The notes: generated by a model not told the origin, from the sequence alone. DNA of 5,940 nucleotides from a bacterium (GCA_021813065.1 JAKALZ010000132.1:1-5940), one strand, 5' to 3'. Numbered from the stretch's first letter, positions 1-5,739 are shown. Program-made: numbers and translations.

Positions 1-1094
1 TCAACTACAAGTACGGCGCGGAAAAGGCGCCGCTCGATATCATCTTTCACATGACGGGTCAGGGCGATATTCCTTTCAAGATCGCGATCGAACGTCCCGA
101 TGGCGTGACAATCGATCTCGCACAGCGATTCGAGCAAGGTCTGAACGGTCAGGATGTGCGCGTCTCGATCGACAACGATGGGCGAGAGGCAATGTTCAGT
201 TTTCTTAAAAACTATGAGCCGGCGGAAGCGATCCAGCAGTATTCAAGCAGGAGCATCCACACCAATGACATTCTCTTTAATACGGCTCGCGATGGAATGG
301 CCGAAAGCTTTGTTCCGCTCAAAGGCACCTATAAGCTCATGCTCCAGGCGATGCTCCTCGATCCCGAAAACTCGAGCGTCCACAAGCCCTATGTGGTGGT
401 GACCGGCTCGGTGTCGGGCATCCTCGGCACCGACGACTCCAAGCGAGATCTTTTCTCGGGGCTCGTCGCAGGGCTCAAGTGGGCGCTCATCATCGGCCTT
501 CTCACCTCCGCGATTTCGGTGCTGATCGGGGTCATCTACGGCATCATCTCGGCGTACTTCGGAGGTGCAGTCGATACGGTCATGCAGTTCGTGTACATGA
601 TCGTGAACTCCATGCCGGTATTGCCTGTGCTCATCGTAATCTCGGCCATCTTCAAGCCGAGCATCTACATGCTGATCCTAGTGATGGTGATTTTCTTCTG
701 GACCGGCTCGGTGATGACCGTGCGCTCGATGGCCTTGCAGATCAAGGAAGAAACCTACATCGAGGCGGCCAAGGCGCTCGGCGCCAAGAAGAGCAGGATC
801 ATATTCCGGCACATGGTGCCGATCCTCATTCCCTACAGCTTCGCGTCCATGGCCCTCTCCGTGCCGAGCGCCATCGTCTACGAGTCGTCGGTGAGCCTCC
901 TGGGGCTCGGCGACGCCACCATCGTCACCTGGGGCCAGATTCTGCATGACGCGATGCAGGGGGCGGCGATTCTCAAGGGCATCTGGTGGTGGATACTGCC
1001 GCCGGGTCTTCTTATCGCGATCATGGGCATGACCTTCGCGTTCGTCGGATTCTCGATGGACAAGATTCTCCACCCGAAACTCAAGACGAGGTGA
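1..1094 (+). CDS. Peptide/nickel-type ABC importer permease, DppC/OppC family (5' end outside window)
   Basis: This is the inner-membrane channel subunit of a binding-protein-dependent importer for peptides or similar solutes. The frame is open from base 3 to the TGA at 1092-1094, so the gene starts upstream; the ATG at 51 is internal and has no ribosome site. The family hallmark LGTDDSKRD lies at 423-449 (the usual form is LGTDxxGRD). The ATPase-contacting EAA loop lies at 762-800 (EAAKALGA, then HMVPI). About five hydrophobic segments can be read at roughly 480-560, 579-653, 663-716, 822-890 and 981-1058, which leaves TM1 of the usual six upstream of the window. Unusually, at least 140 residues of polar, non-membrane sequence precede LGTDD, so this permease seems to carry a large extracytoplasmic domain between TM1 and TM2. 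The next gene begins 5 bases after the stop. The family is sure; the substrate is not. Confidence 0.93.
   Translation, partial: NYKYGAEKAPLDIIFHMTGQGDIPFKIAIERPDGVTIDLAQRFEQGLNGQDVRVSIDNDGREAMFSFLKNYEPAEAIQQYSSRSIHTNDILFNTARDGMAESFVPLKGTYKLMLQAMLLDPENSSVHKPYVVVTGSVSGILGTDDSKRDLFSGLVAGLKWALIIGLLTSAISVLIGVIYGIISAYFGGAVDTVMQFVYMIVNSMPVLPVLIVISAIFKPSIYMLILVMVIFFWTGSVMTVRSMALQIKEETYIEAAKALGAKKSRIIFRHMVPILIPYSFASMALSVPSAIVYESSVSLLGLGDATIVTWGQILHDAMQGAAILKGIWWWILPPGLLIAIMGMTFAFVGFSMDKILHPKLKTR
1088..1094 (+). promoter_or_regulatory. Ribosome binding site that fixes the start of the DppD-like gene
   Basis: GAGGTGA, continuing as TC, is a near-perfect complement to the 3' end of 16S rRNA. It ends 5 bases before the ATG at 1100 and overlaps the permease stop codon. 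It rules out the longer in-frame start at 986, which lies inside the permease and has no such site. Confidence 0.85.
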
Positions 1095-1099
1095 TCCAA

Positions 1100-2071
1100 A
1101 TGAACAGCCTCTTGCGAATCGAAAACCTCCAGATGCACTATTTCACCTCGAAGGGCGCCGTGCGCGCGATCGACGGCGTCAGTTTCGAGCTCATGCCAGG
1201 CGAAACGATCGGGCTCGTGGGAGAATCGGGCTGCGGCAAAACGAGCCTCGGCACCTCGATTCTCCGGATGCCCACGCCTCCGGGGCGCTACGTGAGCGGC
1301 CGGATTCTTGTGGACGATGTCGATGTCATTCCGCTGCCGGAAAAGGAAGTGCGCAGAGACATCCGCTGGAGGAAAATATCGATGGTTTTCCAGGGCGCCA
1401 TGAACTGCCTCACGCCGGTGTACACCATCGGCCGGCAGATGAGGGAGACACTCGTCGAGCACAGCGATATAGGGAAAATCGACGCCACGAAGCTCATGGA
1501 GGAATACCTTGGGTACGTCGGCTTAGCCCCTGAGATTCTTGAGCGCTATCCGCATGAGCTCTCGGGGGGGATGAAACAGCGCGCGGTAATCGCCACCGCG
1601 CTCTTCCTCAAGCCGGAGATCGTTATCCTCGACGAGCCGACCACCGCCCTCGATGTGATTGTCCAGGCGCAGATCATCAATCTCCTCAAGAAACTCAAGG
1701 CGCGGTTCAAGCTGTCCTTCATATTCATCACCCACGATCTGGCGCTGGAGGCGGAGATTTCGGACCGCATCTGCGTGATGTATGCGGGAAAGATCGTCGA
1801 GCTCGGCGCGAACGCGCGTATATATGGAGCGAAAGCGCCTGCCCACCCCTACACCTCACGCCTGCTTGCCGCGACGCCGAGGCTCTTTGGCAATGCAGAC
1901 CAGCTTCAGTTCATTCCAGGGACGACTCCCGATCTCATTTCGCCTCCGGAGGGCTGCCGCTTCAGTCCGCGCTGCGACAGGGCTTTCGGTCGCTGTTTCC
2001 AGGAAGAGCCTCCGCTCGTCGAAGTCGAGCCAGGGCATATGGCCGCGTGCTGGCTCAACGGGCGCGGCTGA
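1100..2071 (+). CDS. Peptide/nickel importer ATP-binding protein, DppD/OppD family
   Basis: Cytoplasmic ATPase that powers the importer, 323 residues, the normal family length. The ATG at 1100 was chosen for its strong Shine-Dalgarno site and because the product then begins at the first strand of the ABC fold (LLRIENLQMHY). Walker A GESGCGKTS is at 41-49, Q-loop Gln98, signature LSGGM at 154-158, Walker B IVILDEP with catalytic Glu179, and switch His212. All are intact. The C-terminal oligopeptide-transporter domain has FIPGTTPDL near 271-279 and four cysteines, C286, C292, C299 and C317 (CX5CX6CX17C), a pattern that binds [4Fe-4S] in characterised DppD proteins. It pairs with the DppF-like ATPase, whose start codon lies 14 bases after this stop. 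Opp, Dpp or another substrate class cannot be told apart from the sequence. Confidence 0.95.
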   Translation: MNSLLRIENLQMHYFTSKGAVRAIDGVSFELMPGETIGLVGESGCGKTSLGTSILRMPTPPGRYVSGRILVDDVDVIPLPEKEVRRDIRWRKISMVFQGAMNCLTPVYTIGRQMRETLVEHSDIGKIDATKLMEEYLGYVGLAPEILERYPHELSGGMKQRAVIATALFLKPEIVILDEPTTALDVIVQAQIINLLKKLKARFKLSFIFITHDLALEAEISDRICVMYAGKIVELGANARIYGAKAPAHPYTSRLLAATPRLFGNADQLQFIPGTTPDLISPPEGCRFSPRCDRAFGRCFQEEPPLVEVEPGHMAACWLNGRG

Positions 2072-2079
2072 GGAGGAGG
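2071..2079 (+). promoter_or_regulatory. Ribosome binding site that fixes the start of the DppF-like gene
   Basis: AGGAGGAGG, starting on the last base of the preceding TGA stop, is followed 6 bases later by the ATG at 2086. It decides against the longer in-frame GTG at 2047, which lies inside the upstream gene and would only add the basic stretch LAQRARLRRR. Confidence 0.85.
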
Positions 2080-2085
2080 CTGTTC

Positions 2086-3162
2086 ATGGCGGATGTCATA
2101 CTGAGTGTCAAGAATCTGAAAAAATACTTCGAACCTCACCAGAATTTCGCCCAATCGCTCGCGGGAGGCCGCCAGAAAAGGCTTATCAGGGCGGTGGACG
2201 ACATCTCCTTCGACATACGGCGGGGCGAGATTTTCGGACTCATCGGCGAATCCGGTTCGGGCAAGACGACAACAGGCAAACTCGTCATGAAGCTTCTCGA
2301 GCCCAGCTCCGGCCAGATGATCTTTGATGGCGAGGATGTGACGCACCTCGACAAGGAGGGCACGAAAGCGTATCGCCGAAAAGTGCAGATGATCTTCCAG
2401 GATCCCTACGCCTCGATGAACCCGCGCTTCAAGATTCGGGACGTGCTCGAGGAACCCCTTATCATCCACAAGGTGAAGGGGAGTATCGCGGAGCGGGAGA
2501 CGATGATCGTTAAGGCGCTCGAAGAAGTCAAGCTCACGCCGGCCGATGAGTACATGGGCCGCTGGCCGCACATGCTCTCCGGGGGCCAGCGCCAGCGCGT
2601 GGCCACCGCGCGCACCCTCATCCTTAACCCCGCGATGCTCGTCGCCGACGAGCCCGTGTCGATGATCGACCTCTCCACGCGCGCCGAAATCCTGCGCATG
2701 ATGAAGGACGTCCAGCAGCAGCTTGGCCTGAGCTATCTCTACATCACGCACGATCTTTCCACGGCGCGCTATTTCACCGACCGCATCGCCGTGATGTACC
2801 TCGGGCGCATCGTCGAGGTAGGCCGCGCCGACGACATCATCGACACGCCCCTCCATCCCTATACGCAGGCGCTCATCGAGGCGGTGCCCGAGCCCGCGTC
2901 AGGCAAGGTCGAGGTCATCAAGGAGCTGCCGATCTACGGCGAAATTCCAAGTCCGGCGAATATACCCTCGGGATGCCGCTTTCACACGCGCTGCCCCTAT
3001 GCGGTCGAAGCCTGCGCGCGCGACCCCGAACCCGAGCTCACGCTTGATGGCATGGAGCACTATCATGCCTGTTTGCGCGCGTACGAGATTCAGGAGGAGA
3101 AAAAGGGTGGCAAGGGGGCGATGCCGGCGTGGCGAGTGGCGCCGGCGCAGGGGCGAGGCTGA
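2086..3162 (+). CDS. Peptide/nickel importer ATP-binding protein, DppF/OppF family
   Basis: Second ATPase of the heterodimeric importer motor, 358 residues from the ATG at 2086. It shows Walker A GESGSGKTT at 54-62, Q-loop Gln105, signature LSGGQRQR at 164-171, Walker B MLVADEP with Glu189, and switch His222. The D-loop reads SMID instead of the commoner SALD. The C-terminal domain carries C297, C303, C310 and C329 (CX5CX6CX18C), again the [4Fe-4S] ligand pattern. The recognisable protein ends about residue 335 (YHACLRAYEI). The last 20 or so residues (KKGGKG...APAQGRG) are low-complexity, basic and glycine-rich, and their DNA contains a 7-bp GC hairpin next to the repeat-filled gap, so the tail may have grown from repeat DNA. 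It is the last gene of the importer operon and converges on sufB, whose stop codon is about 150 bases away. Confidence 0.95.
   Translation: MADVILSVKNLKKYFEPHQNFAQSLAGGRQKRLIRAVDDISFDIRRGEIFGLIGESGSGKTTTGKLVMKLLEPSSGQMIFDGEDVTHLDKEGTKAYRRKVQMIFQDPYASMNPRFKIRDVLEEPLIIHKVKGSIAERETMIVKALEEVKLTPADEYMGRWPHMLSGGQRQRVATARTLILNPAMLVADEPVSMIDLSTRAEILRMMKDVQQQLGLSYLYITHDLSTARYFTDRIAVMYLGRIVEVGRADDIIDTPLHPYTQALIEAVPEPASGKVEVIKELPIYGEIPSPANIPSGCRFHTRCPYAVEACARDPEPELTLDGMEHYHACLRAYEIQEEKKGGKGAMPAWRVAPAQGRG
3123..3146. repeat. 7-bp GC-rich inverted repeat in the end of the DppF-like gene
   Basis: GCCGGCG at 3123-3129 is the exact complement of CGCCGGC at 3140-3146, with a 10-base loop. It lies just inside the coding end and could form a stable hairpin in mRNA from either strand. 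No T run follows, so it is not a standard intrinsic terminator. It may stabilise the 3' end or help rho-dependent termination. Confidence 0.5.
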
Positions 3163-3173
3163 GAAGGGCGCAC

Positions 3174-3307
3174 GTAAAGGAGCGCGTCAAAGAGCGCGCA
3201 ATAGGACGTCGCATATTATCCGGCCGCCTCGACGCGATCGCGCGCGTAGCCCGGCCCGCGTCAAAGAGCGCGCAACGGCGCGCATAACAGAACGCGTCAA
3301 AGAGCGC
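3174..3307. repeat. Degenerate 12-bp repeat cluster between convergent genes
   Basis: The unit GTCAAAGAGCGC occurs exactly at 3186-3197, 3260-3271 and 3296-3307. A variant, GTAAAGGAGCGC, lies directly before the first (3174-3185). Two weaker units, GCAACGGCGCGC and ATAACAGAACGC, sit in register at 3272-3295 between the second and third exact copies. The first copy is followed by a related GCAATAGGACGT at 3198-3209. With its flanking bases each exact copy reads CGCGTCAAAGAGCGCG, a 4-5 bp CGCG stem with a loop around TCAAAGAG. The 62 bases between the two blocks hold another dyad, CGCGATCGCG (3233-3242). The whole gap is rich in alternating CG and carries no gene. It is either a decaying minisatellite or a dispersed intergenic repeat. 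Confidence 0.75.
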
Positions 3308-3310
3308 GGC

Positions 3311-4255
3311 TTAGCTCAGGAGCCCCTGGATGATCATGTCGGTCGCTTGATCTTCGGTGAGCCCGCGGCTCAGAAGCGTTTCGAGCTGCTTCGAGTCGAC
3401 GGAGCCGATGGCGGCCTCGTGCGTCACGTGGGCGAGGTGGTTGTTCACCTGCACGATGGGAATGGCGCGGGCCTTCGCGTCGTCTTGAACGATTTCTTTG
3501 CAGTCGACGTGTCCGCGTGCATAGGGGGCATCCGCGACAAGCTCGTTTTCGATGGTGGCCGACGCGGTGTTCTTGAGGGCGATGTGGCTCGTGAGCACGC
3601 CGGTGGAGCCGGGGCCGGCGAGGTGGGCTGCTTCCTTGATGTGGACGCGGTCTGCGCTGCGCCCGAAAACGCGGGTCTTCATATCGACCGTCGCGTTGGC
3701 GTCGACTTCCGCGGCGTAGTCGAGTTCGATCCCGCCTGCTGCGCCCTTGATGAGCTCAAATTCAGTGGAGAAGCGACCGTCTTCGTGCACGCGCACGCGG
3801 GTGACAGGCACAATGGTGACGCCGCCCTCGGGGCCGTGCGTGTGGCGCTCGAAATAGGAAAGCGTCGCGCCTTTTTGGATTTCGATGGTGGCGTTCATGA
3901 GGTGCTGGACGTTCACCGCGTTTGGGAAGGTGCAATTCGCGATAAACTTTGCGGACGCTCCTTCCTCTATCACCGTGTCGGTGATGATGCGCTGGACGCC
4001 ATTGTCCGGGATGAGGCCAAAGCAGAAGTTGACGGGATTCTTCAAGGTTACGCCGCGTTTGACGCGGATGTGCACCTTGACACCATCTTCGATGGTCTCG
4101 GATTCGACGAGGAGTCCTTCGACGAGATTCTTGTTGAGCACCTGGTTGCCGTGAATCTCGACATGCGCGACATCGGGCGCAAACGAGTGCTGGTTGATCG
4201 ATTCGAGAAGCTCGGCAAGAAGTTTTTCTTTATCGGCAGATGTCAAGTCTGACAT
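3311..4255 (-). CDS. sufB: SufB/SufD-family Fe-S cluster assembly scaffold protein (minimal SUF, SmsB-type)
   Basis: Scaffold on which Fe-S clusters are built, working in the cytoplasm with the SufC ATPase. At 314 residues it is much shorter than E. coli SufB (about 495) and matches the short SufB/D-like proteins of archaea and anaerobic bacteria. The body is the expected run of short beta-helix strands (about 45-250), followed by an alpha-helical C-terminus with the family pattern HLAHVTHEAAIGSVDSKQL...RGLTEDQATDMII (273-309), which binds SufC. Cys252 (HVDCKEIV) lines up with the cluster-forming Cys405 of E. coli SufB, and His279-Glu280 with SufB His433-Glu434. SufD lacks this Cys/Glu set, so the protein looks like a functional SufB that probably acts as a homodimer. 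The ATG at 4255 follows TAAAGGAAT with good spacing and lies 14 bases after the sufC stop, so the two are co-transcribed. No SufS, SufE or SufU is visible. Confidence 0.93.
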   Translation of the reverse strand: MSDLTSADKEKLLAELLESINQHSFAPDVAHVEIHGNQVLNKNLVEGLLVESETIEDGVKVHIRVKRGVTLKNPVNFCFGLIPDNGVQRIITDTVIEEGASAKFIANCTFPNAVNVQHLMNATIEIQKGATLSYFERHTHGPEGGVTIVPVTRVRVHEDGRFSTEFELIKGAAGGIELDYAAEVDANATVDMKTRVFGRSADRVHIKEAAHLAGPGSTGVLTSHIALKNTASATIENELVADAPYARGHVDCKEIVQDDAKARAIPIVQVNNHLAHVTHEAAIGSVDSKQLETLLSRGLTEDQATDMIIQGLLS

Positions 4256-4269
4256 AATTATTCCTTTAG

Positions 4270-5034
4270 TTATTGCAGGTTAACTGCGGTTGTGAGCATC
4301 TGCGCGGCTGAATCCGCCACGGGCTGCCCCACGTGTTCGCATGGAACGCACTTGCCATTGAAGTAATCGAACATGCTCGTCATGTCTCCCTTGTCGACGA
4401 GTGTTCCTGCGCAGATCAAAAAGGCATGGTCTGCGTGGCGCAAGACCTCCGGACTGTGCGTGATGAGGATCACCGTCGAGCCTGATTTGCGCAATTCTTT
4501 GATGATCGCGAAAATGTACTTGACCGAATCGATATCGACACCGGAGTCCGGTTCGTCCATAAGCACAAGGCGAGGTTTCATCGCGTAGATTGAGGCGAGC
4601 TCAATGCGCTTGCGTTCGCCGCCCGAGAGCGTCTTGTCGACCGCTCGCTTCAGATATTTTTCCGGCGCGAGTCCCACCTTGATGAGGGCTTCCTCGGCAG
4701 TGGCGCGCGATTTTACCGTGGCCCCCGCAAGGATGAACTGCATGACGCCGAGGCCCTCGAATCGGGCCGGCTCTTGGAAGAGGAGGGTGATACCCCTTCG
4801 CGCCCGTTCGTCCACCGAAAGTGGCGCGATCGATTCACGCTCAAGGAGTATGTCGCCCTCGAACTCCCGATAGCCCGAGAGGCCCATGATCGTGTTGGCA
4901 AGTGTAGATTTTCCCGCGCCATTGGGACCAATGATGGCGTGCACGTGCCCGGCCCAGATATCCATCGACAAATTGTTGAGAATCGGCCTATTGTCTTTGA
5001 TGAGCGTGAGATTTCGTATTTCGAGAAGATTCAT
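4270..5034 (-). CDS. sufC: SufC-type ATPase of the minimal SUF Fe-S assembly system (SmsC-type)
   Basis: Soluble ABC ATPase that drives shape changes in the SufB scaffold during Fe-S assembly. From the ATG at 5034 it has 254 residues, the usual SufC length. Walker A GPNGAGKST is at 36-44, Q-loop Gln87 (LFQEP), signature LSGGERKR at 136-143, Walker B LVLMDEP with Glu161, the SufC-typical D-loop SGVDIDSV, and switch His193 (ILITHS). LSGGERKR plus DEPDSGVDID separates it from transport ATPases. The GTG at 5040 is possible in frame, but GAGGTG, the ribosome site, includes that GTG, so the ATG at 5034 is preferred. Near the C-terminus is GKCVPCEH with a CxxC pair (C229, C232), not part of the ABC core. 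It is the first gene of the operon, with sufB next. It has its own promoter upstream. Confidence 0.95.
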   Translation of the reverse strand: MNLLEIRNLTLIKDNRPILNNLSMDIWAGHVHAIIGPNGAGKSTLANTIMGLSGYREFEGDILLERESIAPLSVDERARRGITLLFQEPARFEGLGVMQFILAGATVKSRATAEEALIKVGLAPEKYLKRAVDKTLSGGERKRIELASIYAMKPRLVLMDEPDSGVDIDSVKYIFAIIKELRKSGSTVILITHSPEVLRHADHAFLICAGTLVDKGDMTSMFDYFNGKCVPCEHVGQPVADSAAQMLTTAVNLQ

Positions 5035-5043
5035 GAGCACCTC
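5035..5043 (-). promoter_or_regulatory. Ribosome binding site that decides the sufC start
   Basis: Read on the minus strand, GAGGTG is followed by CTC and then the ATG at 5034. The spacing is a little short, but the GTG inside it would otherwise need a site further upstream, where none is seen. Confidence 0.6.
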
Positions 5044-5080
5044 GATTTCTCTGTGCGCGGGATTCTATAAAATCATACAA

Positions 5081-5094
5081 AATTACTAGGAATT
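5081..5094. promoter_or_regulatory. Operator-like imperfect palindrome at the expected sufC transcription start
   Basis: AATTACTAGGAATT is a 14-base dyad centred on CTAG with a single mismatched pair. It lies right after the sufC -10 box, covering roughly +1 to +14 of the transcript, where a bound repressor would block initiation. Suf operons are commonly controlled by Fe-S or iron sensors (IscR/SufR/Fur types). I do not recognise a known consensus here, so the binding protein is unknown. Confidence 0.4.
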
Positions 5095-5095
5095 G

Positions 5096-5108
5096 GCTAT
5101 AACATAGC
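5096..5108. promoter_or_regulatory. Operator-like perfect dyad over the sufC -10 box
   Basis: GCTAT-AAC-ATAGC is a perfect 5+3+5 inverted repeat whose centre falls within the -10 hexamer of the sufC promoter. Part of the match comes from the -10 sequence itself, so chance is possible. Its place directly next to the 5081-5094 palindrome makes a two-site operator plausible. Confidence 0.35.
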
Positions 5109-5129
5109 GGTTTTATTTCAGAGTGTCAA
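5101..5129 (-). promoter_or_regulatory. Sigma-70-type promoter of the sufC-sufB operon
   Basis: On the minus strand a perfect -35 TTGACA (5129-5124) is followed by exactly 17 bases and then the -10 TATGTT (5106-5101). Transcription should start near 5094, giving a leader of about 60 bases before the sufC ATG. The surroundings are AT-rich compared with the genes, and no competing promoter is seen. Confidence 0.8.
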
Positions 5130-5132
5130 TAA

Positions 5133-5529
5133 GGAGAGAACGATTTACCTGATGTTGGCTGTCTTTTCCTCACCATTCTCGATCTTGATCCCATCGCGAG
5201 GGAGGCGCTGAATCGGACTATCGGCACAGTGCTCGTCGAATTTGAACCCCGAACAGCCGCGTCAAATCATCCTTTCTTTTGTGCCAAAACTGACCATACG
5301 CACTATTTCTTCATTTATAGGAGAAAACGCACACGTCGTACGCATGAATCCGAATGTCGCTTCGCGTGTGGGCGCGGGGTTTAATCCTGTCGTTTTTTCC
5401 GAAGCCATTCCTGAAGAAGCGAAGGCTGCCATCCTTATACCTTCAAAACCGCTTGCAAAGGAAGAAGATACCATCCGTGCGATCTACGAGCGCAATCTTC
5501 CTCCGATCTACGAAAAACTGAAAGTGTAA
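5133..5529 (+). pseudogene. Broken NAD(P)-binding reductase remnant (ProC / F420-oxidoreductase-like Rossmann family)
   Basis: A decayed relative of pyrroline-5-carboxylate-reductase-like enzymes. From about 5142 to 5200 one frame reads DLPDVGCLFLTILDLDPIA, the DVVFLaV strand of the family. From about 5254 a second frame reads QIILSFVPKLTIRTISSFIG, then VVRMNPNVASRVGAGFNPVV, the family's conserved VVRxmPN/GxG core. A frameshift is therefore needed between 5200 and 5255. The GxGxxG nucleotide-binding N-terminus is absent: its place is taken by the sufC promoter. After SEAIPEEAKAAI the sequence jumps to IPSKPLAKEEDTIRAIYERN and ends in LKV, with none of the about 100-residue helical domain between, which suggests an internal deletion. 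The later frame alone could be read from a TTG at 5242 (95 residues), but no ribosome site precedes it. It ends at TAA 5527-5529, fused to a terminator. The family call rests on recalled motif similarity. Confidence 0.55.
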
Positions 5530-5564
5530 GCGCTATCCAAGTCATTTTGCCATAGTGCTTTTTT
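5529..5564 (+). terminator. Rho-independent terminator after the reductase remnant
   Basis: AGCGCTAT (5529-5536) pairs with ATAGTGCT (5552-5559) over 8 bp with one G-U pair and a 15-base loop, followed by a T run at 5559-5564. It starts on the last base of the TAA stop. It shows that the remnant was once the end of a transcription unit, and it now shields arsD from upstream readthrough. Confidence 0.8.
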
Positions 5565-5642
5565 AGTAATAGCCGCCTGTTGCTTGCGCACCTTTTCCAC
5601 CTGTACAAATTAGTTTTCCGGTGAATTCCGTTCCGCTGGATC
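5565..5642. other. Gene-free spacer between the terminator and the ars promoter
   Basis: No open frame with a start and ribosome site and no strong dyad could be seen here. The region from about 5565 to 5740 is clearly richer in A and T than the importer and suf genes, in keeping with a regulatory region or with ars DNA acquired from elsewhere. Confidence 0.5.
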
Positions 5643-5671
5643 TTGACGATCATATAGATATGCAATATTAT
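5643..5671 (+). promoter_or_regulatory. Sigma-70-type promoter of the arsD transcription unit
   Basis: The -35 TTGACG (5643-5648), a 17-base spacer, and the -10 TATTAT (5666-5671) place the start near 5678 and leave a leader of about 70 bases before the arsD GTG. The -10 box lies inside the dyads at 5658-5699, an arrangement expected for a repressor-controlled ars promoter. A consensus TATAAT at 5677-5682 has no matching -35. Confidence 0.75.
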
Positions 5672-5699
5672 GCATATATAATATGCTTTAAATGGCATA
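5658..5699. promoter_or_regulatory. Overlapping dyad operators at the ars promoter (ArsR-type candidate)
   Basis: Three overlapping inverted repeats share the half-site TATGC/GCATA: ATATGCA-N6-TGCATAT at 5658-5677, GCATAT-ATA-ATATGC at 5672-5686 (perfect), and TATGC-N8-GCATA at 5682-5699. They cover the -10 box and the predicted start. ArsR/SmtB repressors bind AT-rich imperfect dyads at such positions, so an arsenite-released repressor is the best guess. No arsR gene is seen inside the window. Confidence 0.6.
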
Positions 5700-5733
5700 C
5701 AGTTAAATATGTACATCCTGCGTACGTGCAAAA

Positions 5734-5739
5734 AGGAGG
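5734..5739 (+). promoter_or_regulatory. Ribosome binding site that fixes the GTG start of arsD
   Basis: AGGAGG preceded by an A run and followed by a 7-base spacer to the GTG at 5747. It is the only plausible start in the frame before the conserved cysteine motif. Confidence 0.85.

Noticed and set aside
51..53. ATG at 51 as the start of the permease gene
   Set aside because: The frame is open to the window edge, no ribosome site precedes it, and starting there would drop TM1 expected for the family.
1906..2856. 316-codon minus-strand open frame opposite the DppF-like gene
   Set aside because: It is antisense to a full ABC ATPase with all motifs; the product is His/Arg/Asp-rich low-complexity sequence typical of GC-rich shadow frames.
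3174..3307. CRISPR array
   Set aside because: Units are 12 bp, degenerate, partly tandem and unevenly spaced; there are no uniform spacers and no cas genes.
2999..4252. 417-codon plus-strand open frame across the end of the DppF gene, the repeat field and the antisense of sufB
   Set aside because: It is a shadow: its product is Arg/Gly/Asp-rich with no domain pattern, it has no ribosome site, and the opposite strand holds a clearly conserved SufB-like protein.
5035..5094. Riboswitch or attenuator in the sufC leader
   Set aside because: The leader is only about 60 bases and shows no stem set or T run beyond the dyads discussed as operators.
5242..5529. Intact small gene starting with TTG at 5242
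   Set aside because: No Shine-Dalgarno sequence lies upstream, the conserved core begins in mid-domain, and family-like sequence continues upstream in another frame.
5677..5682. TATAAT as the -10 box of the ars promoter
   Set aside because: The hexamer is perfect, but the base run at the right distance upstream (ATAGAT) is a poor -35; TATTAT at 5666 pairs with TTGACG at exactly 17 bases.
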